Assembly (NCBI GenBank): GCA_947178015.1
Contig: CAMWWW010000103.1
Location: 1-7,626, forward strand
Direction: 5' to 3'
Source of the DNA: an uncultured Clostridia bacterium
Lineage (GTDB): Bacteria > Bacillota > Clostridia > Lachnospirales > Lachnospiraceae
Length of the DNA stretch: 7,626 nt
Shown here one piece after another: positions 1-5,688 of the stretch; the first letter of the stretch is position 1, and every line of letters begins with the position of its first letter. A program made the translations under genes and the position numbers. The notes beneath the pieces are model-generated. The model was not told the DNA's origin. It saw nothing but the letters and a program-made list of their open reading frames with translations, and did no database searches.

Positions 1-2
1 TT

Positions 3-221
3 AATTGCTGCTCCCAGTGGGCGGTCTGGGGGAATGAGGGAAGCAGCATTGAACCTCGGCCCCTACCCGACGAAGTAATCTCGGCTCTCCGTTTCGGCTA
101 CCCTAGGAGCAAGGAAAAAGCCTTGAGGCTGGACAAAAACGGAAATGTATTGTCCTTGAACTTTACCGTCACCCGGTGCATGTCCGAAGAAACTGCTAAA
201 ATATTTGAAGAGCTTTTTTAA
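3..221 (+). CDS. 3' end of an unrecognised gene, truncated by the window edge
   Basis: Frame 3 stays open from the left edge for 72 codons and ends at TAA 219-221; the start lies outside the window. The peptide contains PLPDEVISALRFGYPRSKEK, then a stretch LDKNGNVLSLNFTVTR that reads like a beta hairpin with an N-G turn, and ends with an amphipathic helix-like tail EETAKIFEELF. I do not recognise a family. Support for coding is the uninterrupted frame, a plausible folded-protein composition and a terminator that begins inside its last codons. Its first 180 bases contain 97 G or C (54 percent), clearly above the rest of the window, and it uses CCC, CGG, AGG and CTA codons. This could reflect acquired DNA or only a different gene class. 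The other two plus frames carry stops within this stretch. Confidence 0.45.
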   Translation, partial: NCCSQWAVWGNEGSSIEPRPLPDEVISALRFGYPRSKEKALRLDKNGNVLSLNFTVTRCMSEETAKIFEELF

Positions 222-258
222 TTCCAAAGTTTTAGATCAGATGCGAAAAGCTCTTTTT
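208..258 (+). terminator. Rho-independent terminator of the truncated upstream gene
   Basis: The arms AAGAGCTTTT (208-217) and AAAAGCTCTT (246-255) are perfect 10-bp complements around a 28-base loop and are followed by T's to 258. The left arm lies inside the last codons of the truncated gene and its stop codon falls in the loop. The loop is longer than typical, so efficiency is uncertain. Confidence 0.6.
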
Positions 259-331
259 CGATGAAGATTTATAAATATTCAAGGAGTTTGAGATTGAAGG
301 CATCAGGAACACAAAAATGAATTGGGAATTA

Positions 332-363
332 AAAAACGGCATGCGTTTGGTCATGCCGTTTTT
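332..363 (-). terminator. Bidirectional terminator downstream of htpG
   Basis: AAAAACGGCATG (332-343) and CATGCCGTTTTT (352-363) form a perfect 12-bp stem with an 8-base loop. Read on the minus strand, the stem is followed by a T run and lies 32 bases beyond the htpG stop. The A/T flanks let it work in the plus direction too, as a backstop for the gene at the left edge. The stretch 259-331 between the two terminators shows no gene or other signal. Confidence 0.9.
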
Positions 364-395
364 CGATCTGTTATCGTGATAGAAGCTGCGAAGGA

Positions 396-2486
396 TTATT
401 CTTTTGCGAGCAGCATCATAATGTCGTTGCTTCTCTTGATAAAGCTGCTCATTGCCTCTGGCTTTAGTGGTTTGTTGCTTATCATAGCAAGATCGTAGAG
501 CTGCTCGCACATCATTGGCACATGCTCGGAATCCTTGTGATTTAAGATATATTGAACCAGAGAGTTATTGTAATTTAAAACTAATGTCGCAGATTCGCCG
601 AATGGGGAGGAATCCATGCCGTACATGTTGTACATACGCATCATTTCTTGCATGCGGCGGCTTTCCTCGGATAAGGTGATCATAGAGGAGACATCTGCAT
701 TTTTAAGCTTTTCTACCTTTACATCCAGCTTGTCATTGTTCAGCGCCTTGCGGAAAATATCGGTGAGGGAGTCAATATCTGCTTTAAGAGCTTCTGTGTC
801 AATTTCCTCCTTAAATTCCTCTGTCAGATCGGCGTCGATTCTTTGGAAGTGAATCTTTTCATTCTTCTGTTCCAAATGATTGATAAATGGCTGATCGATG
901 TTGTGAGTCAGAATAAAGGCGGTCAGTCCTTGCTCTTTGAACATTTTAATGTACTGTCCCTGCTGCACTTCATCGGTGACATAGAAGATGGTGCGCTTTT
1001 TCTCTTCTTCTTTTTCGTCTTCGCTAGTATCTGTAGATTCTGCGGTATGGTCTTCTGTCTTAGCCGCATCTTCCCCTTCTGCGTTGTCCTCGACTTTTTC
1101 AACGTCATCGTTTACCTTCAGTGCGTCAGGAAGGGTAAGATAGTTTCCGTCGAGATCTTTAAAGAGAATATAATCATTCATCTTCTCACAGAATTTGTCG
1201 TCTTTCAGACAGCCGAATTTAATAAATGGACTGATGTCATCCCAGTATTTTTCATAGGATTCTTTCTCTGTTTTGCACATGCCAGACAGTTTGTCCGCAA
1301 CCTTCTTTGTAATATAATCCGCAATTTTCTTTACAAATCCATCATTTTGCAGGGCGCTTCTGGATACATTGAGCGGCAGATCTGGACAGTCAATCACACC
1401 CTTTAAAAGCATCAGGAATTCAGGGATCACTTCTTTGATATTGTCAGCGATAAAGACCTGATTGTTGTATAATTTAATGGTTCCTTCAATGGAATCATAT
1501 TCGGTATTGATCTTCGGGAAGTAGAGTATGCCCTTTAGGTTAAATGGATAATCCATATTTAGGTGAATCCAGAACAAAGGTTCCTTGTAATCACGGAATA
1601 CTGTGCGGTAAAATTCTTTGTATTCCTCCTCTGTACATTCATTTGGGTGCTTGCCCCAGAGAGGGTGAATATCATTGATGGGGACGGGACGTTTGATAAT
1701 TTTATATTCGTCCTTGGCAGGGGAAACTTCTACTGTTTCCTTGGTTCCATCCTCCTTTTCTTTTTCCTCCGTCTTAGGCTCTGTGTGGATGGTTTCCACA
1801 ATGGTATCGGTGTCGCGCAGATCTTCCTTGTCGATGGTTTCGTATTCTGTCTCTGCATTTGCCTTGTTAAGATAGATCTCAGTTGGCATAAAGGAACAGT
1901 ATTTTTCGAGAACCTCACGGACGCGGTATTCATTGGAGAATTCTACGCAATCCTCATTTAAAAACAGCGTGATTTCTGTTCCGACTTCTGTGCGGCTTCC
2001 GGCAGACATGCTATATTCTGTTCCGCCGTCACATTCCCAGTGAACTGGCTGTGCGTCCTCTTTGTAGGAGAGTGTGTCAATGTGAACCTCATCCGCTACC
2101 ATAAAAGCAGAGTAAAAGCCAAGACCAAAATGTCCTATAATCTGATCTTCATTGGTTTTGTCCTTATACTTGGAAAGAAAATCCGTAGCGCCGGAAAAGG
2201 CGATCTGGTTGATGTATTCTTCGACTTCCTCAGCGGTCATGCCAAGACCATTATCAATAAACTTTAGGGTCTTTTCTTCTGGATTTACGATGACCTGAAC
2301 TTTAAATTTGTGATCCTCCGGGATGCTGTACTCGCCCATCATGTCCAGCTTTTTAAGCTTGGTGATAGCATCACAGCCGTTAGAAATCAGCTCGCGCACA
2401 AAAATGTCATGATCGGAATACATCCATTTCTTGATAATTGGAAAAATATTTTCACTGCTAATTGAAAGGCTTCCATGCTTTTCCAT
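396..2486 (-). CDS. htpG: Molecular chaperone HtpG (bacterial Hsp90)
   Basis: This is a cytosolic ATP-dependent homodimeric chaperone that helps remodel client proteins. The 696 residues carry the N-terminal GHKL ATPase signatures in order: ELISNGCDA with catalytic-type Glu32, Asn36 and Asp39; DNGLGM (78-83); the GATDF segment (99-103); the lid/phosphate loop IGHFGLGFYS (117-126); and VGTEITL (168-174). A charged linker runs about 215-260. The middle domain contains DLPLNVSRSALQ with Arg376, the expected gamma-phosphate contact. The C-terminal dimerisation region follows to the end. The protein is longer than the usual 610-650 residues, mainly because of the charged linker and an acidic insert at about 458-498 in the middle domain, just before IFYVTDE. 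ATG at 2486 is supported by AAAAGGAG (2496-2503) nine bases upstream. It is a single-gene transcript with its own promoter, an adjacent CIRCE and its own terminator. Confidence 0.98.
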   Translation of the reverse strand: MEKHGSLSISSENIFPIIKKWMYSDHDIFVRELISNGCDAITKLKKLDMMGEYSIPEDHKFKVQVIVNPEEKTLKFIDNGLGMTAEEVEEYINQIAFSGATDFLSKYKDKTNEDQIIGHFGLGFYSAFMVADEVHIDTLSYKEDAQPVHWECDGGTEYSMSAGSRTEVGTEITLFLNEDCVEFSNEYRVREVLEKYCSFMPTEIYLNKANAETEYETIDKEDLRDTDTIVETIHTEPKTEEKEKEDGTKETVEVSPAKDEYKIIKRPVPINDIHPLWGKHPNECTEEEYKEFYRTVFRDYKEPLFWIHLNMDYPFNLKGILYFPKINTEYDSIEGTIKLYNNQVFIADNIKEVIPEFLMLLKGVIDCPDLPLNVSRSALQNDGFVKKIADYITKKVADKLSGMCKTEKESYEKYWDDISPFIKFGCLKDDKFCEKMNDYILFKDLDGNYLTLPDALKVNDDVEKVEDNAEGEDAAKTEDHTAESTDTSEDEKEEEKKRTIFYVTDEVQQGQYIKMFKEQGLTAFILTHNIDQPFINHLEQKNEKIHFQRIDADLTEEFKEEIDTEALKADIDSLTDIFRKALNNDKLDVKVEKLKNADVSSMITLSEESRRMQEMMRMYNMYGMDSSPFGESATLVLNYNNSLVQYILNHKDSEHVPMMCEQLYDLAMISNKPLKPEAMSSFIKRSNDIMMLLAKE

Positions 2487-2504
2487 GTCTAAACACTCCT
2501 TTTG

Positions 2505-2523
2505 ATTTATAAAATTTATAAAT
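2505..2523. repeat. AT-only perfect palindrome in the htpG leader
   Basis: ATTTATAAA (2505-2513) and TTTATAAAT (2515-2523) are perfect reverse complements around one central base. The repeat sits within the predicted htpG 5' leader and ends one base from the AAAAGGAG ribosome site. In RNA it could form a weak all-A:U stem of about 7 bp with a 5-base loop. Given the AT-rich context it may be fortuitous. Confidence 0.6.
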
Positions 2524-2550
2524 TAGTATGTTACTTTCTTATTGTTTACT

Positions 2551-2579
2551 ATATTAGTACGGGATGTTACAAATGTCAA
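2551..2579 (-). promoter_or_regulatory. Sigma-A promoter of htpG
   Basis: On the minus strand, consensus TTGACA (2574-2579) is separated by 17 bases from TAATAT (2551-2556). This predicts transcription starting near 2544 and a leader of about 58 bases before the htpG ATG. The near-consensus sigma-A boxes argue against dependence on an alternative sigma factor. Confidence 0.85.
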
Positions 2580-2586
2580 GAAGAAA

Positions 2587-2613
2587 TTAGCACTCATTTC
2601 AAAAGAGTGCTAA
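2587..2613. promoter_or_regulatory. CIRCE element (HrcA operator)
   Basis: TTAGCACTC (2587-2595), a 9-base spacer and GAGTGCTAA (2605-2613) match the published CIRCE consensus with no mismatch. In Firmicutes HrcA binds this inverted repeat and represses class I heat-shock genes such as groESL and dnaK. Here it lies 7 bases upstream of the htpG -35 box (about -43 to -69 from the predicted start) and 25 bases upstream of the plus-strand -35, so htpG is the likely target. The plus-strand operon could also be affected. Confidence 0.93.
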
Positions 2614-2638
2614 CACATCGGAAAAGATGGTAAATGGA

Positions 2639-2667
2639 TTGCTTTACAACTGGGAATGTGCTATATT
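2639..2667 (+). promoter_or_regulatory. Extended -10 promoter for the DUF5721/M18 operon
   Basis: TTGCTT (2639-2644) lies 17 bases from TATATT (2662-2667), and a TG at 2659-2660 gives an extended -10. The predicted start near 2674 leaves a leader of roughly 145 bases before the ATG at 2821. That leader contains a small inverted repeat, TGCAAA (2741-2746) and TTTGCA (2757-2762), of unknown meaning. Confidence 0.6.
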
Positions 2668-2808
2668 GAAGTAATCGGATTTAATAGAGGATGGCTTTCC
2701 CATTTTATAAAAGCAGGGATGTAATACAGAGAAAATCATTTGCAAAATCCAATTTATTTGCAGTAGCTGTTGTCAGATGATACAAAAGAATCCATGTTGA
2801 GAATAGTA

Positions 2809-2814
2809 AGGAGG
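2809..2814 (+). promoter_or_regulatory. Ribosome binding site that fixes the start at 2821
   Basis: A perfect AGGAGG lies six bases before ATG 2821. The longer in-frame candidates TTG 2770 and ATG 2794 have no comparable site, and using either would translate through this Shine-Dalgarno, adding an RRR stretch. The shorter start is preferred. Confidence 0.85.
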
Positions 2815-2820
2815 AGGGGA

Positions 2821-3315
2821 ATGTTAGCTTGTACGGTTTCAGATGTTAGAGATTTTATGGAAAAGCTGTTTTTAAAAGATACTTTTGACGGATTTCAGCT
2901 TGTGGAGGCTGTGATTGTCACATCCAATACCTTTATGATCGACGGGCACATCCGTGAGGAATATTATACCAAGGAGGAATGGGAGGAGCTTGCGGAAAAG
3001 CAGATATGCCGATGGGGAAGCTTGAGGCAGATTTGTTTTCAAATGATTAAGGGAAAGAAAACGCCTGAGAGCATGAAGCTGGTGTTTCGGATGGCGGAGG
3101 GAGGCACGGAGAAGCTTTTGATAAAGAGCGGGCTGTCCTATCAGACGTCAGATGTTGAAGGCTTGTTTTTTAATGTTCGTTATGAAAATCAGAAGCTGAT
3201 GCTGACCAGCGGAGTATCCATGAAGCTTTTTACTATGGATAAATCGTTGGAGCGTTTTTGGGATCAAAGACTTGAGAAATTTTTAAAACAGGCAGAGATA
3301 GCCTGTGAAGAGTAA
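2821..3315 (+). CDS. DUF5721-like conserved protein
   Basis: The product is a 164-residue soluble protein with no signal peptide or membrane segment. The N-terminal pattern (VSDVRDFMEKLF, then DTFDGFQLVEAVIVTSNTF at about 20-38 and IDGHI) matches my memory of the Lachnospiraceae family DUF5721. Further along are a Trp/Glu-rich helix (about 50-66), a long helical stretch with ICFQMIKGKKTPESMKLVF (71-89), strand-rich FFNVRYENQKLMLTSGVSMK (116-135) and a C-terminal helix. The function is unknown. The family assignment is from recall and should be tested by an HMM search. It is the first gene after the 2639-2667 promoter and lies 59 bases ahead of the M18 aminopeptidase with no visible terminator between them, so the two are probably co-transcribed. 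It shares a divergent regulatory region with htpG and the CIRCE. Confidence 0.82.
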   Translation: MLACTVSDVRDFMEKLFLKDTFDGFQLVEAVIVTSNTFMIDGHIREEYYTKEEWEELAEKQICRWGSLRQICFQMIKGKKTPESMKLVFRMAEGGTEKLLIKSGLSYQTSDVEGLFFNVRYENQKLMLTSGVSMKLFTMDKSLERFWDQRLEKFLKQAEIACEE

Positions 3316-3374
3316 AGAATATAAGTTTGCGCTACACAGAGGAAAAAGGATAATGGCGCAGAAAGAGGAGAAGG

Positions 3375-4646
3375 ATGGGATCGGATATAAAACAATTTTG
3401 TAAAATGCTAGAGAAAAGTGTGTCGCCGTTTCATGCGGTGGAGGAGGCTGCCGCACAGCTTGATAAGGCGGGATTTTCAGAGCTTTTTTTGGATAAAACA
3501 TGGAGCCTTAGCAGAGGAGGAAAATACTATCTTCGCGCTTATGGTTCCACTTTAATTGGGTTTACGGTGGGAGAGCAGAGACAAACCGGAGATATGCTTC
3601 GGATCGAGGCGGCGCATACAGATTGGCCGTGCCTTAAGATAAAGCCTTTGCCGGAGAGGGCGGGCAGCTATGCGGTGCTTAATGTGGAGGTCTACGGTGG
3701 CCCCATTTTAAATACATGGCTTGACAGGCCGCTGTCTATCGCGGGGCGTGTGGCGCTGCGCAGCAAAAAAGTGTTTGAGCCGGTGATACGGCTGGTGGAT
3801 TTTAAACGTCCTGTCTGCGTCATTCCCAATCTTGCCATTCATATGAACCGAAAGGTCAATGAGGGAGTAGAGCTGAATCGGCAGATTGACCTGCTTCCTC
3901 TGTGCGGCACGAAAAAAGATGGAAACTGGTTTATAAAAGAGCTGGCGAAAGAGCTTTCTGTGGAGACAAAGGATATCCTTGATTATGAGCTAAATCTTTA
4001 TGCTATGGATAAGCCGACCATTACAGGATTTGACAAGAATATCATCACTTCGCCGAGGATCGATAATATTTCCAGTGTACATGCTTGTATCAATGGCTTG
4101 ATAGGAGGCGCCCGTGCGGATGGGATTAATCTGATCGCGCTTTTTGATAATGAAGAGGTTGGCAGCAAGACAAAGCAGGGAGGAGATTCCGCACTGTTAG
4201 CATATGTCTTGGAGAAATTATATGTGTCTTTGGGCGAGACAAGAGAGGAATATCTAAATGGTCTGGCTGGAGGAATGATGTTGTCTGTTGATGTGGCACA
4301 TGCGCTTCATCCAAACCATCCTGAAAAATGTGATATTACCAATCAGATATGTCTCAATGAAGGCGTGGCAATCAAACAGTCCGGCACACAGCGGTATGCG
4401 ACAGATTGCTGGGCGGTGGCTGTTGTGGAGCAGATATGCAAAAAGAATAAGATCGATTGCAAACGATTTGTCAATCGATCGGATATACTGGGTGGTTCTA
4501 CCATAGGAAGCCTTCTTTCCAGCCAGCTTGTAATAAGAACTGTGGATATGGGAGCGCCAATACTTGCGATGCATTCGGCAGTGGAGACAATGGGGGCAAA
4601 GGATCAAGAAAGCCTGTGCAGCCTGATGCGAGCTTTTTTTGCTTAG
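3375..4646 (+). CDS. apeB: M18 family metallo-aminopeptidase
   Basis: This is a cytosolic di-metal aminopeptidase of peptidase family M18 (aspartyl aminopeptidase group), which removes N-terminal residues, typically acidic ones in characterised members, as part of peptide turnover. The 423 residues fit the shorter bacterial type usually named ApeB (about 430). The N-terminal SPFHAVEEA (17-25) is a family hallmark. Aligning with human DNPEP from memory, the metal and catalytic residues are all present: His81 in AAHTDWPCLK, Asp230 in SPRIDN, Glu260 and Glu261 in DNEEVGS, Asp306 in SVDVAHA and His400 in AMHSAVETMG. YGGPILNTWLDRPLSIAGRV (107-126) is also typical. GAGGAG (3365-3370) precedes ATG 3375 by four bases. 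Family assignment is secure; substrate preference and the symbol are inferred. No terminator is obvious after the stop. Confidence 0.95.
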   Translation: MGSDIKQFCKMLEKSVSPFHAVEEAAAQLDKAGFSELFLDKTWSLSRGGKYYLRAYGSTLIGFTVGEQRQTGDMLRIEAAHTDWPCLKIKPLPERAGSYAVLNVEVYGGPILNTWLDRPLSIAGRVALRSKKVFEPVIRLVDFKRPVCVIPNLAIHMNRKVNEGVELNRQIDLLPLCGTKKDGNWFIKELAKELSVETKDILDYELNLYAMDKPTITGFDKNIITSPRIDNISSVHACINGLIGGARADGINLIALFDNEEVGSKTKQGGDSALLAYVLEKLYVSLGETREEYLNGLAGGMMLSVDVAHALHPNHPEKCDITNQICLNEGVAIKQSGTQRYATDCWAVAVVEQICKKNKIDCKRFVNRSDILGGSTIGSLLSSQLVIRTVDMGAPILAMHSAVETMGAKDQESLCSLMRAFFA

Positions 4647-4682
4647 ATTTTATAAAAAACCACATAATATAGTAAATAATAC

Positions 4683-4711
4683 TTTTCAAAACCTGTTTTG
4701 TGTGCTATTAT
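4683..4711 (+). promoter_or_regulatory. Probable promoter of the degV-family gene
   Basis: TTTTCA (4683-4688) lies 17 bases from TATTAT (4706-4711), and a TG at 4703-4704 makes an extended -10. This predicts a start near 4718 and a leader of about 80 bases that includes the hairpin at 4737-4770. A second -10-like TAATAT followed by AGTAA near 4666 has no good -35. Confidence 0.55.
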
Positions 4712-4736
4712 ATATAGTAATGAAAACTACATCAAT

Positions 4737-4770
4737 CGCAGTGCTGCTTCTTAAATGAAATGGCACTGCG
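4737..4770 (+). other. Leader hairpin upstream of the degV-family gene
   Basis: CGCAGTGC (4737-4744) and GCACTGCG (4763-4770) are perfect 8-bp complements around an 18-base loop, in otherwise AT-rich DNA. The hairpin lies wholly between the predicted transcription start and the ribosome site. No T run follows, so it is not a normal terminator for the M18 gene. It could stabilise the mRNA, serve as a protein site or be part of a leader regulator. It matches no riboswitch class that I recognise. Confidence 0.55.
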
Positions 4771-4783
4771 TATCCTATGTATA

Positions 4784-4790
4784 TGGAGGA
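4784..4790 (+). promoter_or_regulatory. Ribosome binding site that fixes the start at 4798
   Basis: TGGAGGA lies seven bases before ATG 4798. The upstream in-frame ATGs at 4777 and 4783 have no Shine-Dalgarno of their own, and 4783 touches this site. The start at 4798 also gives the normal DegV N-terminus, MNYKIVMDS. Confidence 0.88.
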
Positions 4791-4797
4791 ACGTATT

Positions 4798-5637
4798 ATG
4801 AACTATAAAATAGTAATGGATAGTTGTGGGGAGCTTCCCGTTGAATTAAAAAGTCAGCCGGAATTTGAGTTAATACCACTTACGCTGATGGTAGATGAGT
4901 TTCAGATAGTGGATGATGATACATTTGATCAGAAGGACTTTATTAAAAAGGTCAACGCTTCGCCCAATTGTCCAAAGTCAGCATGTCCTTCTCCAGAGCG
5001 CTATATGCAGGCGTATAGAGGCGGATACGATTGTGTCTTTGTTGTCACCCTCTCAGAACAGTTAAGCGGGTCTTATAATAGTGCCGTTTTGGGAAAAAAA
5101 TTATTTGAGGAAGAGAATAAGGAAACCAAAGTGTATATATTCAATTCCCGCTCCGCCTCGGTGGGAGAGACGCAAATTGCCTATAGAGTGAAGGAGCTTG
5201 CCGATCAGGGAGCCGCTTTCGAGGAGATTGTAGAAAAGGTGGAAGCGTTTATAGAGGCGATGAATACCTATTTTGTGCTGGAAACACTAGATACGCTGAA
5301 AAAGAACGGAAGACTGACCAATCTCCAAGCAATTATTGCCAATGTGCTCAGCATTAAGCCCGTTATGGGGGCAACGCCAGATGGAAATATCTGCAAGCTG
5401 GATCAGATGAGGGGAATTAACAAGGCTCTTGTCAGAATGGCAGATATTGTGGTACAGGATGTGAAAGATGCAGAGCAGAAGCGCCTTATGATTTCTCACT
5501 GTAACTGTCCTGAACGCGCAGAGCTTGTAAAAGATATGATCTTGTCTAAGATAAAGGTAAAGGAAACGATTATTCTTGATACGGCGGGTGTCAGTACCAT
5601 GTATGCAAACGATGGAGGGGTAATCGTGACGATTTAA
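4798..5637 (+). CDS. DegV family fatty-acid-binding protein
   Basis: This is a cytosolic two-domain EDD-fold protein. Characterised family members (FakB) hold a fatty acid while the FakA kinase phosphorylates it; whether this paralogue does so is unknown. The 279 residues match the usual length of about 280. Visible signatures are IVMDSCGELP (5-14, the usual DST/DSC motif), LIPLTLMVD (25-33), KSACPSP (60-66, in the place of the canonical TSQPS), LSEQLSGSYNSA (85-96, the SGTYQSA lipid-head loop), FNSRSASVG (115-123) and LETLDTLKKNGRL (161-173). The C-terminus ends YANDGGVIVTI instead of the common HxGPG-type ending, so it belongs to a divergent clostridial subgroup. It has its own promoter and leader hairpin. 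No fakA-like gene is in the window. The TAA stop is followed in frame by TGA and TAA. Confidence 0.95.
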   Translation: MNYKIVMDSCGELPVELKSQPEFELIPLTLMVDEFQIVDDDTFDQKDFIKKVNASPNCPKSACPSPERYMQAYRGGYDCVFVVTLSEQLSGSYNSAVLGKKLFEEENKETKVYIFNSRSASVGETQIAYRVKELADQGAAFEEIVEKVEAFIEAMNTYFVLETLDTLKKNGRLTNLQAIIANVLSIKPVMGATPDGNICKLDQMRGINKALVRMADIVVQDVKDAEQKRLMISHCNCPERAELVKDMILSKIKVKETIILDTAGVSTMYANDGGVIVTI

Positions 5638-5654
5638 TGATAACGAAATCCAGA

Positions 5655-5682
5655 CAAGCCTTTCTTTTTTAGGAAAGGCTTG
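5655..5682. terminator. Shared stem-loop between convergent genes
   Basis: CAAGCCTTTC (5655-5664) and GAAAGGCTTG (5673-5682) form a perfect 10-bp stem with an 8-base loop that is mostly T. It sits 17 bases after the degV-family stop and 6 bases beyond the stop of the minus-strand gene, the expected place for a bidirectional terminator. No T run follows the stem on either strand, so it is atypical for intrinsic termination. Confidence 0.6.
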
Positions 5683-5688
5683 CAAGGA

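Noticed and set aside
843..1406. A 187-codon plus-strand open frame with hydrophobic, Phe/Val-rich translation opposite htpG
   Set aside because: It is entirely antisense to a very well supported htpG, has no ribosome site, and its composition is what the reverse of acidic/lysine codons gives.
1563..1961. A 132-codon plus-strand open frame opposite htpG
   Set aside because: Same reason: it is a shadow of the charged linker region of htpG, with no independent signals.
2770..2820. TTG 2770 or ATG 2794 as the start of the DUF5721-like gene
   Set aside because: The perfect AGGAGG at 2809-2814 only serves ATG 2821, and neither upstream start has a ribosome site.
3353..3403. A 16-codon ATG frame overlapping the start of the M18 gene, possibly a coupling peptide
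   Set aside because: It is very short, with a poorly spaced purine-rich site, and arises from the purine-rich Shine-Dalgarno region of the next gene; there is no evidence of translation.
4254..4607. A 117-codon minus-strand open frame inside the M18 aminopeptidase gene
   Set aside because: It is antisense to conserved catalytic motifs, has no ribosome site, and its His/Cys-rich translation is typical of a shadow frame.
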